The notes below the pieces were generated by a model. That model was given only the letters and a program-made list of their open reading frames with translations, ran no database searches and had not been told where the DNA came from. A stretch of 64,000 nucleotides of DNA from assembly GCA_032250895.1 (NCBI GenBank), contig JAVVEZ010000003.1, positions 1 to 64,000 of the forward strand. Direction: 5' to 3'. Position numbers and translations under genes: made by a program. Below, piece after piece: positions 7,034 to 15,417 of this stretch (the stretch's first letter is position 1; each line of letters begins with the position of its first letter). Source of the stretch: JAVVEZ01 sp032250895 (lineage in GTDB: Bacteria > Pseudomonadota > Gammaproteobacteria > Pseudomonadales > Pseudohongiellaceae).

Positions 7034-8956
7034 ATGCTGGAAGCTCTGTTTGAATCGTCTCGTACCGTCAAGCGCATCGTCTGCCTGATTTACGATGGCT
7101 CTGCCATCGTGCTGGCCTTCTACCTGGCGATATTTCTACGCCTGGGCACCCTCGATTCCCCCTTTGTCGACAAAGACTTCGCCGTGCTCGGTATCACGCT
7201 GGTACTGAGCCTGGGCGTGTTCATCCGGCTGGGAATGTACCGGGCCATATTGCGCTACATGAGCACCCCGGCCATGCTCACGATCGTGGGCTGCGTGTTC
7301 ATTTCCAGCCTGATTCTGACCTTTTCCAGTTTTTTGACCGAATCCCGGATGCCGCGCTCCATTCCCTTTATCTACCTGAGCCTTGCCCTGCTGCTGATTG
7401 GCACGCCCAGGCTGTTGGTGCGCAGCATCATCAATCTGCTCGCCCATCAGAGCGGAGGTGCCAGAGAGCCGGTCATCGTCTATGGCGCCGGCTATACCGG
7501 ACACCAGCTGACACTGGCGCTGATGGGTTCCGGCTACAAACCGGTGGCCTTCATCGATGACAATCCTTCATTGCATGGTACCGAAGTGGCGAATATCAAG
7601 GTTCACAGCCCGGAGCGGCTCGAAGCCCTGCTGCGTACGCATGCCGCCAGCAAGGTTCTGCTGGCTCTGGGCAATACGCCCAACTCCCGCCGTGCCCAGG
7701 TCCTCAAGAACCTGGAGGCACTGGCCGTATCGGTACAAACCGTCCCTGCCATTGCCGATATCCTGAGCGGCAAGGCGCGTATTGAACACATCAAGGACGT
7801 GGAGATCGAAGACCTGCTGGGCCGCGATCCGGTCCGGGCCCAGGATGATTTGATGAGAGCCTGCATTGCCGGCAAGGTCGTCATGGTAACCGGTGCGGGG
7901 GGGTCCATCGGCAGCGAGCTCTGCCGCCAGATTCTGCCGCACGGCCCCAGGGCGCTGGTGCTGTTCGAGCTCAACGAATACAGCCTCTACTCGATCGAGC
8001 GCGAACTGTACGCCATGTCCGAACAGAAAAAACTGAAGGTCAAGGTTCACAGCATCCTGGGTTCGGTGCAGAAAGAACACCGGGTCGAAACCATCATGCG
8101 CAGCTTCGGCGTACAGACGGTATACCATGCCGCCGCCTACAAGCACGTGCCGCTGGTGGAGCACAATATCGTGGAAGGTGTGCGCAACAATGTCTATGGC
8201 ACCTGGTATTGTGCCGAGGCCGCCATGCGCGCGGGTGTCGAAGCCTTCGTGCTGGTATCCACCGACAAGGCCGTGCGGCCCACCAACATCATGGGGGCCT
8301 CCAAGCGCTTTGCCGAGCTGGTCCTGCAGGGCCTGGCCCGGCGCCAGAGCGATACCCGCTTCAGCATGGTGCGCTTTGGCAACGTGCTGGACTCCTCGGG
8401 CTCGGTCGTCCCCCTGTTCCGGGCACAGATCAAACAGGGTGGACCCGTCACCGTCACCCACCCGGAAATGTTGCGCTATTTCATGACCATTCCCGAAGCT
8501 GCCAGGCTGGTGATCCAGGCGGGATCCATCGGCACCGGAGGCGATGTCTTTGTGCTGGACATGGGTGAGCCCATCAGGATCGTCGACCTGGCCACCCGCA
8601 TGATTCACCTGTCGGGTCTGGAGGTCAAGGACGAGGACCATCCGGACGGCGACATCGGCATCACCTATACCGGTCTCAGACCCGGGGAAAAACTTTATGA
8701 GGAGTTGCTGATAGGTGACAACGTCAGTGGTACCAGCCACAGCAGCATCCTGCGTGCCGAAGAAGACTGTTTGAGCTGGGAAGAAACCCGCCGATTCCTG
8801 GATGAACTGGATCAGGCCTGCCACAGCTACCAATGCGAGAAGGTGCGCGCGCTGCTGCTCAAGGCACCCACCGGCTATGAGTCAGACATGCAGATCACCG
8901 ACGCGGTCTGGCTGCAAAAACAAAACAGTGCTTCACATTTGAAAATCGTTACCTGA
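7034..8956 (+). CDS. Membrane-anchored UDP-sugar 4,6-dehydratase (WbpM/CapD type)
   Basis: A 640-residue inner-membrane nucleotide-sugar dehydratase. Residues 1-145 contain four hydrophobic segments, 150-265 form a CoA-binding-like Rossmann domain (VIVYGAGYTGHQL), and 280-600 are an extended SDR domain with VMVTGAGGSIGSEL for NAD(P) binding. The catalytic stretch VSTDKAVRPTNIMGASK carries Met420 where short dehydratases have Tyr, with Lys424, as in the WbpM group. Such enzymes turn UDP-GlcNAc into the 4-keto-6-deoxy precursor of amino sugars in O-antigen, capsule or glycoprotein glycans. It stands alone here, without a polysaccharide cluster, but it could feed the glycosyltransferases found near pilA. 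Confidence 0.92.
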   Translation: MLEALFESSRTVKRIVCLIYDGSAIVLAFYLAIFLRLGTLDSPFVDKDFAVLGITLVLSLGVFIRLGMYRAILRYMSTPAMLTIVGCVFISSLILTFSSFLTESRMPRSIPFIYLSLALLLIGTPRLLVRSIINLLAHQSGGAREPVIVYGAGYTGHQLTLALMGSGYKPVAFIDDNPSLHGTEVANIKVHSPERLEALLRTHAASKVLLALGNTPNSRRAQVLKNLEALAVSVQTVPAIADILSGKARIEHIKDVEIEDLLGRDPVRAQDDLMRACIAGKVVMVTGAGGSIGSELCRQILPHGPRALVLFELNEYSLYSIERELYAMSEQKKLKVKVHSILGSVQKEHRVETIMRSFGVQTVYHAAAYKHVPLVEHNIVEGVRNNVYGTWYCAEAAMRAGVEAFVLVSTDKAVRPTNIMGASKRFAELVLQGLARRQSDTRFSMVRFGNVLDSSGSVVPLFRAQIKQGGPVTVTHPEMLRYFMTIPEAARLVIQAGSIGTGGDVFVLDMGEPIRIVDLATRMIHLSGLEVKDEDHPDGDIGITYTGLRPGEKLYEELLIGDNVSGTSHSSILRAEEDCLSWEETRRFLDELDQACHSYQCEKVRALLLKAPTGYESDMQITDAVWLQKQNSASHLKIVT

Positions 8957-8971
8957 GCCCGGCACCGGAAA

Positions 8972-9003
8972 AGCGGATGGCGGCATTCCTGCCGCCATCC
9001 GCT
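8972..9003. terminator. Bidirectional terminator between convergent genes
   Basis: A perfect 14-bp stem (AGCGGATGGCGGCA with its complement) closes a TTCC loop. It sits between the stop of the plus-strand dehydratase (8956) and the stop of the minus-strand aldehyde dehydrogenase (9016). On the minus strand the stem is followed by a short TTTT, so it fits the minus direction best. Confidence 0.75.
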
Positions 9004-9015
9004 GTCAACACCGGA

Positions 9016-10461
9016 TCAGAACGGGAATTTGTTCTGGCCAGTCTGGATGGTCACCCATTTTATTTCGGTGAGTTCATCCATGGAGAAATGGCCGCCTTCC
9101 ACACCGTAACCGCTGTTCTTTCGGCCACCAAAGGGAATGACCGGTTCGTCACGGACGCTGGGGCCGTTGATATGCACACTGCCGATATCGAGCGCCTCGG
9201 AGATCTCGATGGCTTTCTGCAGGTCGTTGGTGATTACGGCGGATGACAGACCGTATTCAGTGTCGTTGGCCAGTGCGATGGCGTGTTTGTAGTCATTGGC
9301 CTTGATCACCGAGGCCACCGGGCCGAAACATTCGGTTTTGAAGATGCTCATCTGATCGGTGACATCGGCAACCACGGTGGGTTCGAAAACATTGTCCTTG
9401 TAATGACCACCGGTCAGCACTTTGGCGCCCTGGGCAACGGCCATCTCCACCTGTTCCTTGATGAAGGGGGCCTGAGTGGTCCTGATCAGAGGACCGACGA
9501 TCAGACCCGGTTCGCGGGGATCGCTGCCGTATTTGAGAGCGGCCACCTTGGTTTGGAATTTTTCGCAGAAGCTGTCATAGATGCCGGCTTCCACGATGAC
9601 CCGGGAGCCGGTCATGCAGATCTGCCCCTGATGCATGAAGTTGCTGAAAGCGGCGCAGTTCACGGCATAGTCGATGTCGGCATCGTTGAGTACGACGATG
9701 GGGTTTTTACCACCCAGTTCCAGCGCAAAGCGCTTCATGTTGGCAGCGGCGGTGGCGCCCACATGCGTGCCGACCTTGGTGGAGCCGGTAAAGGTCACGA
9801 AACGAATGCGGGGGTCGGAAATCAGGTCGTCACCGATATCCGCACCCAGCCCTGGAATCACATTGACCACGCCCGGCGGAAAACCGGCCTCGGTGAACAG
9901 TTCACCCAGTTTGAGGCCGATGACCGGTGTCATCTCGGAGGGTTTCAGGATCACACAATTCCCGGCTGCCAGCGCAAAGCCGATCTTGCGGATCGACAGC
10001 AGCAGGGGAAAATTGAAGGGCGCAATGGACAGCACGACACCCAGCGGGCGGCGAACACTGTAGGATTTTACCCCGGGGTAGTCCGACAGATAGGTTTCAC
10101 CCTTGACGCGGCGGCATTCACCGGCCATGGAGCGGACGAAAATAGGCGTATGGTGGGTTTCATAACCGGCTTTCAGCAGCGTGGAACCGGCCTCGTCGAT
10201 CAGCACATCGCTCAATTCAGCCGCGCGTTTTTCCATCAGATCCGCCACGTTCAGCAACAGCTTTTCGCGCTGGGAAGGGCCGATGTCCTTCCAGGTGCTG
10301 AAGGCTTTGGCCGAGGACGCCAGCACTGTTTCCAGGTCGGCCTTGCCGGCGTTCTGGATCCGGGCATAGGGCTGGTTGGTGGCCGGGTTCATGTCGTCGC
10401 TGTATTCACCGGAGGCGGAGGACACATACTGTCCGTCAATATAGAGCTGGTATTCTTTCAT
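9016..10461 (-). CDS. NAD(P)-dependent aldehyde dehydrogenase
   Basis: A 481-residue member of the aldehyde dehydrogenase superfamily, oxidising an aldehyde to the acid in the cytoplasm. The general base Glu248 is in ALELGGKNP and the nucleophile Cys282 in QGQICMTGSR; the cofactor-binding GSTKVG and the late GPVASV block are present. It resembles the benzaldehyde/vanillin dehydrogenase group more than betaine aldehyde dehydrogenases, but the substrate cannot be read off. The start MKEYQLYIDG at 10461 was preferred over an upstream in-frame codon because it matches the family N-terminus and has GGAG upstream. It lies 168 bases downstream of the acyl-CoA dehydrogenase on the same strand, so the two may be co-transcribed. 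Confidence 0.93.
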   Translation of the reverse strand: MKEYQLYIDGQYVSSASGEYSDDMNPATNQPYARIQNAGKADLETVLASSAKAFSTWKDIGPSQREKLLLNVADLMEKRAAELSDVLIDEAGSTLLKAGYETHHTPIFVRSMAGECRRVKGETYLSDYPGVKSYSVRRPLGVVLSIAPFNFPLLLSIRKIGFALAAGNCVILKPSEMTPVIGLKLGELFTEAGFPPGVVNVIPGLGADIGDDLISDPRIRFVTFTGSTKVGTHVGATAAANMKRFALELGGKNPIVVLNDADIDYAVNCAAFSNFMHQGQICMTGSRVIVEAGIYDSFCEKFQTKVAALKYGSDPREPGLIVGPLIRTTQAPFIKEQVEMAVAQGAKVLTGGHYKDNVFEPTVVADVTDQMSIFKTECFGPVASVIKANDYKHAIALANDTEYGLSSAVITNDLQKAIEISEALDIGSVHINGPSVRDEPVIPFGGRKNSGYGVEGGHFSMDELTEIKWVTIQTGQNKFPF

Positions 10462-10629
10462 TGTTGATGATTCTCCATGACTGGGATTATCGGGTTTGGG
10501 GTGATGGGCAGGTAAAGTAATGGATAGAGGCAGCAAGATCAAATGAAATTAACGGGTGCAGGATGGACAGGCTGTGGTCCCGACAGCGCTTCGGTCAACG
10601 CTGGGGGCCGCGCCCGGAAAGGGTAAGCG

Positions 10630-12324
10630 TCATTGCGGCTGGAGGCATTTTCTGGCCCACAGTCCGGTTTCCGCCTCCAGGCTCCAGGCAAACAGCGCAA
10701 GGGCATCTTTCAGGCGGTTCTGATAGGGTGAATTTTCCGTGCAGGCAGCATACAGGTCCAGGCCACACCAGCCCATCAGAAGCAGGCCACAGCAGCGCAG
10801 CAGATTGTAGGCGCGGGCGTCCAGGCTGCTTTTGTCTTCACGGGCGGCGCTCAGCACGAGGGCCACGGTCTCCTCGAACAGCACGAGACTGTTGCTCAAT
10901 GGACTGCTCAAGGGGTTGTCGGGGCCGGCGCTGGCCAGCGAGCTTCTTATATCGGCAAGCAATTCTCTCAGGCTGGCCGTGTCGTCGCCGAGCAGCTTGC
11001 GCTTGCTGAAGTCCAGTGCCTGAATGCCGCTGGTGCCTTCATAAATGGAGGCCACCCGGATGTCTCTGAGCAGGCGTTCCATGGGATAGTCACGGGTATA
11101 GCCATAGCCGCCCAGCACTTGAATGCCCTGACTGGCGACCTGGAACGCGAGTTCTGCTGACAGGGTTTTGGCCACCGGCAGCAGCAGCTCGCCAATTTTC
11201 TGCTGGCGTTGCGCCCGGGCCGGGTCTTCATCGGCCTCGCCCATATCCAGATAAAAAGCCGTGCGCAGGCTCAAGGCCCGCAGCAGTTCACTTTGTGCCG
11301 TCATGTCCAGCAGCATGCGCCGGACATCGGCATGGGCGCTGATCATGGGCGCTTTCTGGTCCGGTCTGCCGCCCTGCGGGCGCTCATTGGCATAGGCGAT
11401 GGCTTGCAGGGTGGCGGTATTGGCCACCGCCGAACCCTGTACGCTGACCGCCAGGCGCATGGCATTCATCATGACGAACAGTGCCTGTATGCCCTGGCCG
11501 GGTTCACCAACCAGCCAGCCCTGGGCAGCGTCAAACTCCATGACGCAGGTGGGGGAGGCATGCAGGCCCAGTTTATGTTCCAGACGCAGGACCTTGACGC
11601 CGTTGCCGGCATGCTCCTGCGTGAATTTGGGCACGGCAAACAGGCCCAGACCGCGGGTGCCGGTTTCCCCGCCGGGCATGCGGGCCAGCACCAGATGAAG
11701 AATCTGCTCGGTGGCATCATGATCGCCATAGGAAATCCAGATTTTGCTGCCGCTGACAAGCCAGCGGCCATCTGTGGTCGGCGTCGCGGCCGTGCGAATC
11801 CTGCCGACATCGGAACCGGCCTGGGGTTCGCTGATGACAATGGTCGAGGCCAGTTCGCCGGACACCAGACCCGGCACCCAGCGCTGGCAAAGCTCTTCGG
11901 AGGCGTGACGGAGCAAGGTCAGCGCCGCACAGCGCAGATTGATGGCCAGCATGCCAAAGGCCAGATTGGCTGCATCGGAGAGTTCCTGGATGGCACTCTG
12001 GATGATCCGGGGAAAAGCGAGTCCATCGACGCTCATGGGCAGGCTCAGGCCGGGAAAGCCCAGTTCACACCACTGCCGGTAGGTTTCCGCCGTGCCGGGG
12101 GGCAGACTGACCTTGCCATCCTGCAGCCGGCAAGCATCGCTGTCACCCCGCTGGGCCAGGGGTGACAGGGCCTCACGGCTGAAGCGGGCAGCCTGGCTCA
12201 GCATCATATCGACCAGGTCCGGGTCCAGGTGAGAGAATGCCGGGGTGCTGCTGACCTGATTGAAGTGGGCAATGACCCTGAGCTGAAATTGCAGACCTTC
12301 GACCTGTTGTTGAAAGATGGACAT
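10630..12324 (-). CDS. Acyl-CoA dehydrogenase, DmdC-like (long form)
   Basis: A 564-residue FAD-dependent acyl-CoA dehydrogenase with the extra C-terminal domain of the DmdC/FadE-like long forms. Visible blocks are ISEPQAGSDVGRIRT, then GSKIWISYGDHDATEQILHLVLAR, GYGYTRDYPMERLLRD, and the catalytic base Glu429 in IYEGTSGIQ. DmdC oxidises methylmercaptopropionyl-CoA, but the family also handles ordinary and branched acyl-CoAs; the substrate is not determined. It is the first gene of a probable operon with the aldehyde dehydrogenase and is divergent from the TonB receptor. It probably belongs to the same catabolic locus. Confidence 0.9.
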   Translation of the reverse strand: MSIFQQQVEGLQFQLRVIAHFNQVSSTPAFSHLDPDLVDMMLSQAARFSREALSPLAQRGDSDACRLQDGKVSLPPGTAETYRQWCELGFPGLSLPMSVDGLAFPRIIQSAIQELSDAANLAFGMLAINLRCAALTLLRHASEELCQRWVPGLVSGELASTIVISEPQAGSDVGRIRTAATPTTDGRWLVSGSKIWISYGDHDATEQILHLVLARMPGGETGTRGLGLFAVPKFTQEHAGNGVKVLRLEHKLGLHASPTCVMEFDAAQGWLVGEPGQGIQALFVMMNAMRLAVSVQGSAVANTATLQAIAYANERPQGGRPDQKAPMISAHADVRRMLLDMTAQSELLRALSLRTAFYLDMGEADEDPARAQRQQKIGELLLPVAKTLSAELAFQVASQGIQVLGGYGYTRDYPMERLLRDIRVASIYEGTSGIQALDFSKRKLLGDDTASLRELLADIRSSLASAGPDNPLSSPLSNSLVLFEETVALVLSAAREDKSSLDARAYNLLRCCGLLLMGWCGLDLYAACTENSPYQNRLKDALALFAWSLEAETGLWARKCLQPQ

Positions 12325-12617
12325 TGTTTGAATGATTTCCTGTAATTGGCCTATCTTTTCTTTCAGGCAGGGCAGTTGAAATGTCTTTTTATTGCGCTTG
12401 TCACAACGTTGGCCATTTTCCCACAGGGGCTCCCGCCGGGATAGCCCTTGAATCTTTGCAGGTAGTGGTTTACTTTACGCCACCTTGAGCCCCTGAAGTC
12501 CCGCAATGGCATTGATCTGTTGTTGCCGGGGTTCCGGGGCAACACTATCGAACAGTGGTTTTTTCTCGCTCACTGTCCTTGCCCGGACCGGGAGGCGGGA
12601 GGGAAGTGCAAACAAGA
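12325..12617. promoter_or_regulatory. Divergent control region, acyl-CoA dehydrogenase / TonB receptor
   Basis: This 293-base gap must hold both promoters and is the natural target for the TetR regulator encoded beyond the receptor. It contains one clear hairpin at 12522-12543 (GTTGCC paired with GGCAAC). No convincing -35/-10 pair, Fur box or known riboswitch was recognised. GGGAGG and GGAGGGAA near 12590-12605 could be the receptor's ribosome binding site. Confidence 0.45.
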
Positions 12618-14726
12618 ATGGGTCCTTATATGCATCACAACATTTCCGGAAAGCAGGTTCTCAGAGTCCAGGCCCTGGGTCTGGCGGTGGGCCTGGCCTG
12701 TTGTTCTTCCGTGACCCTTGCCCAGACCAATACCATCGAGTCGATCGTGGTAACGGCTGATCGCCAGAATCGGGTTCTGGGTGACCTGGCGGCCAGCATC
12801 TTCGCAGTTGATTCAGAGTCACTGGCACTGATGAGTCATACCCATATCAACGAGTCCCTGGCCCGGGTGCCGGGGACCTGGATAAGCCGTGGCAATGGTC
12901 AGGAGTCCCTTACCGCCATTCGTTCCCCGGTGCTGACCGGTGGTGGCAGTTGTGGCTCTTTTCAGATGTCCGAAGATGGCATTCCGCTGCGTGGTGCCGG
13001 CTTCTGCAACGTCAACCAGTTGTTTGAATCCAATACCGAGCAGGCCGGTGGCGTCGAAGTCATCCGTGGTCCCGGCAGCATCCTGTTTGGGGCCAATGCG
13101 CTGCACGGCACCGTCAATGTGCTCAGTCCGGGCGTTCCCCAGGAAGCCGGTGCCAGCATTGGTCTCGAGGCGGGTTCCCATGGCTACAAGCGGGCGAAAG
13201 TCAGTGCCAATACCAGCGTGGGCCGCCATGGCTTCCTGGTCAATTTCAACGGTACCTCCGATGACGGCTTCAAGGATGATTCCGGCTTTGACCAGCAGAA
13301 GGTGACCTTGCGTCACGAATATCGCGGCAACAATCTGTCCGTTACCAATGTTTTCAGCGCCACCAATCTGAACCAGGAAACCTCGGGTTTCATTGAAGGT
13401 CCCAGGGCCTACAAGGACAAGGATCTGAAGCGGAGCAACCCCAACCCCGAGGCTTTCCGGGACTCTCACAGCTATCGTCTGTACAGCCGTGTGGAATGGG
13501 AGAGTGACGCCGGTCATTGGATGGTGACACCCTATTACCGCAATACGGACATGAACTTTCTTCAGCACTTTTTGCCGGGCACCCCGCTGGAAACCAACAA
13601 GCATGAATCCTTTGGCTTGCAGACCATGTTTACCAGCAAGCGGGTCGGCGCTTTTGAATTCATGAGCGGGATGGATTTTGAATTTACCGACGGGACCCTG
13701 CTGGAAACCCAGGATGCGCCCCCGGTGGATGCCAGCCCTTTTCTGGTTGGCATCCTGCCAGTGGGCAAGCACTATGATTTCCAGGTGGACAGTCAACTGT
13801 TGTCCCCCTTTGCCCAGATACGTCTGCACGCCACTGAGAAGGATCTGCTCTCTTTCGGCCTGCGCTATGAGTATCGTAACTATGATTATGACAATCGGAT
13901 GGTGGATGGCCGGGTCCGGGAAGATGGTACGGCCTGCCCGGGCGGCTGCCGTTTCAATCGGCCGGCTGACCGCAGCGACGACTTCGACAATGTCTCGGCG
14001 CAACTCGGCTGGATTCATAGCTACGGCACTGGCCAGCAGGTGTATCTGAATCTGGCCAGTGCCTTCCGGGCGCCCGAGGCCAATGAACTCTACCGACTGC
14101 AGAACCAGCAGAGCGTGGCCGACCTCAAATCTGAAGAACTGAAGAGCATCGAACTCGGCTTCCGGGGCACCTGGGAGGGCTTGAGTTATGGGGTTTCGGC
14201 CTATTACATGGACAAGGACAATGTCATCTTTCAGGACAGTGACCGCAACAATGTCAGCAATGGCAAGACCCGTCACAAGGGTGTCGAGGTGAACACGGCG
14301 ATGAGTGTGACCGATACCCTGTCTCTGACCTTGGCGGGCAGTTTCGCCCGCCATAAATACCAGGCGGATATTGACCAGCCCGGCTTTTCTGTCGCCATCG
14401 ATGGCAATGAAGTGGATACCGCGCCCAAATTCACCGGCAGCGCCCAGTTGAACTGGGCCTTGAATGAGCAGCAGAACGTCGAGCTCGAGTGGGTGCACAT
14501 GGGTTCCTATTTCACCGACGAGCTGAATCAGAACAAATACCCCGGGCATGAGCTGGTGAACCTGCGCTATCAGGCCAGTTACGGCAAAAGATGGTTCGCC
14601 GGTGTCCGAATTACCAATCTGCTCAATGTCGACTATGCGGAACGGGCGGATTTTGCCTTTGGCAATGAGCGCTTTTTTGTCGGGGAACCGCGCAGCCTGT
14701 ACGTGACCCTGGGCACACGTTTTTAG
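12618..14726 (+). CDS. TonB-dependent outer-membrane receptor
   Basis: A 702-residue outer-membrane importer. The signal peptide (about 1-38, ending VTLAQ) is followed by a TonB-box-like ESIVVTA, then a plug domain (about 50-170) with SGNG-type loops, two cysteines in GGGSCGSFQMSEDGIPLRGAGFCN, and the conserved VEVIRGPGSILFGANALHGTVNV. A 22-strand barrel follows, ending in aromatic TLGTRF as outer-membrane proteins do. The start at 12618 gives a full signal peptide; 12630 is an alternative. Receptors of this plug type are common in bacteria using hydrophobic or carbohydrate substrates as well as siderophores; the ligand is unknown. It directly abuts a TetR gene and faces fatty-acid-type catabolic genes. 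Confidence 0.93.
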   Translation: MGPYMHHNISGKQVLRVQALGLAVGLACCSSVTLAQTNTIESIVVTADRQNRVLGDLAASIFAVDSESLALMSHTHINESLARVPGTWISRGNGQESLTAIRSPVLTGGGSCGSFQMSEDGIPLRGAGFCNVNQLFESNTEQAGGVEVIRGPGSILFGANALHGTVNVLSPGVPQEAGASIGLEAGSHGYKRAKVSANTSVGRHGFLVNFNGTSDDGFKDDSGFDQQKVTLRHEYRGNNLSVTNVFSATNLNQETSGFIEGPRAYKDKDLKRSNPNPEAFRDSHSYRLYSRVEWESDAGHWMVTPYYRNTDMNFLQHFLPGTPLETNKHESFGLQTMFTSKRVGAFEFMSGMDFEFTDGTLLETQDAPPVDASPFLVGILPVGKHYDFQVDSQLLSPFAQIRLHATEKDLLSFGLRYEYRNYDYDNRMVDGRVREDGTACPGGCRFNRPADRSDDFDNVSAQLGWIHSYGTGQQVYLNLASAFRAPEANELYRLQNQQSVADLKSEELKSIELGFRGTWEGLSYGVSAYYMDKDNVIFQDSDRNNVSNGKTRHKGVEVNTAMSVTDTLSLTLAGSFARHKYQADIDQPGFSVAIDGNEVDTAPKFTGSAQLNWALNEQQNVELEWVHMGSYFTDELNQNKYPGHELVNLRYQASYGKRWFAGVRITNLLNVDYAERADFAFGNERFFVGEPRSLYVTLGTRF

Positions 14727-15356
14727 ATGGCGGCAGATTCGGCAGCAGTGAAACCCGTGCCCAGAGGCAAGCGTGAGGAAGTGCTGGACGTTGCCAGCAA
14801 CTATTTCCTGGTCAATGGCTATGAGGGCACCAGCATCAATGTCATGGCCCGGGAAGCCGGCATCTCCAAGGAGTCCATCTATCGCTACTTCGGCAGCAAG
14901 GAGGACCTCTTCAAGGCCGTTGTGGCGCGGGAGCTGGAAGTTTATCGGCGCGGCATGGAAAATACCGAAAGCGACCATGGCCTGTCGCTTGCGGAAGCGC
15001 TTCAGCATGTGGCGGAAGCGGCGCTGAAAGTGCTTACCACTGATCGCGCGCTGGCCTTGCGCAGGCTCATCTTCCAGATGGCCGCGAATGGTTCGGCAAT
15101 CGGCAAATACTACTATGAGGTCGGCCCTCGCATCGCCTATCTGAATCTGAAAAAGATTTTTGACCAGCATGCGATGAAATCAACATTCAGTTCAGAAAAA
15201 CTCAGCGTCTATTTCATCAGCCAGGCCTTGCATACCATCATGCTGGAGCGCGAATGCGGGCTGCTGAAAAAAGTCAGCCAGAAGGAAATCCAGAAACGCA
15301 GTCAGACCGTTGTGGACGACTTCATCCTGGCCTACTTTGATCTGGGAGACTCCTGA
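14727..15356 (+). CDS. TetR-family transcriptional regulator
   Basis: A 209-residue TetR/AcrR-type regulator. The N-terminal helix-turn-helix (about 15-65) reads EVLDVASNYFLVNGYEGTSINVMAREAGISKESIYRYFGSKEDLF, a close match to the family. The C-terminal ligand domain (about 80-205) resembles the AefR-like type. Its ATG follows the TonB receptor's TAG with no base between, so it depends on that transcript and probably on translational coupling. This suggests a feedback loop in which the regulator controls the receptor and perhaps the divergent acyl-CoA dehydrogenase operon; that is inference. Confidence 0.92.
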   Translation: MAADSAAVKPVPRGKREEVLDVASNYFLVNGYEGTSINVMAREAGISKESIYRYFGSKEDLFKAVVARELEVYRRGMENTESDHGLSLAEALQHVAEAALKVLTTDRALALRRLIFQMAANGSAIGKYYYEVGPRIAYLNLKKIFDQHAMKSTFSSEKLSVYFISQALHTIMLERECGLLKKVSQKEIQKRSQTVVDDFILAYFDLGDS

Positions 15357-15417
15357 GCTTGAGCAGACCCCCGCCTCGGGTTCTGTTTGCCCCTTTCCGT
15401 GTGCCCCAACGCAGGCC

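Noticed and set aside
12325..12617. A riboswitch ahead of the TonB receptor gene
   Set aside because: Only one simple hairpin was found and none of the conserved boxes of cobalamin, TPP or similar riboswitches could be recognised.
12819..15170. A 783-codon open frame antisense to the TonB receptor and TetR genes
   Set aside because: It spans two well-supported genes on the other strand, crosses their junction and shows no domain or signal peptide.
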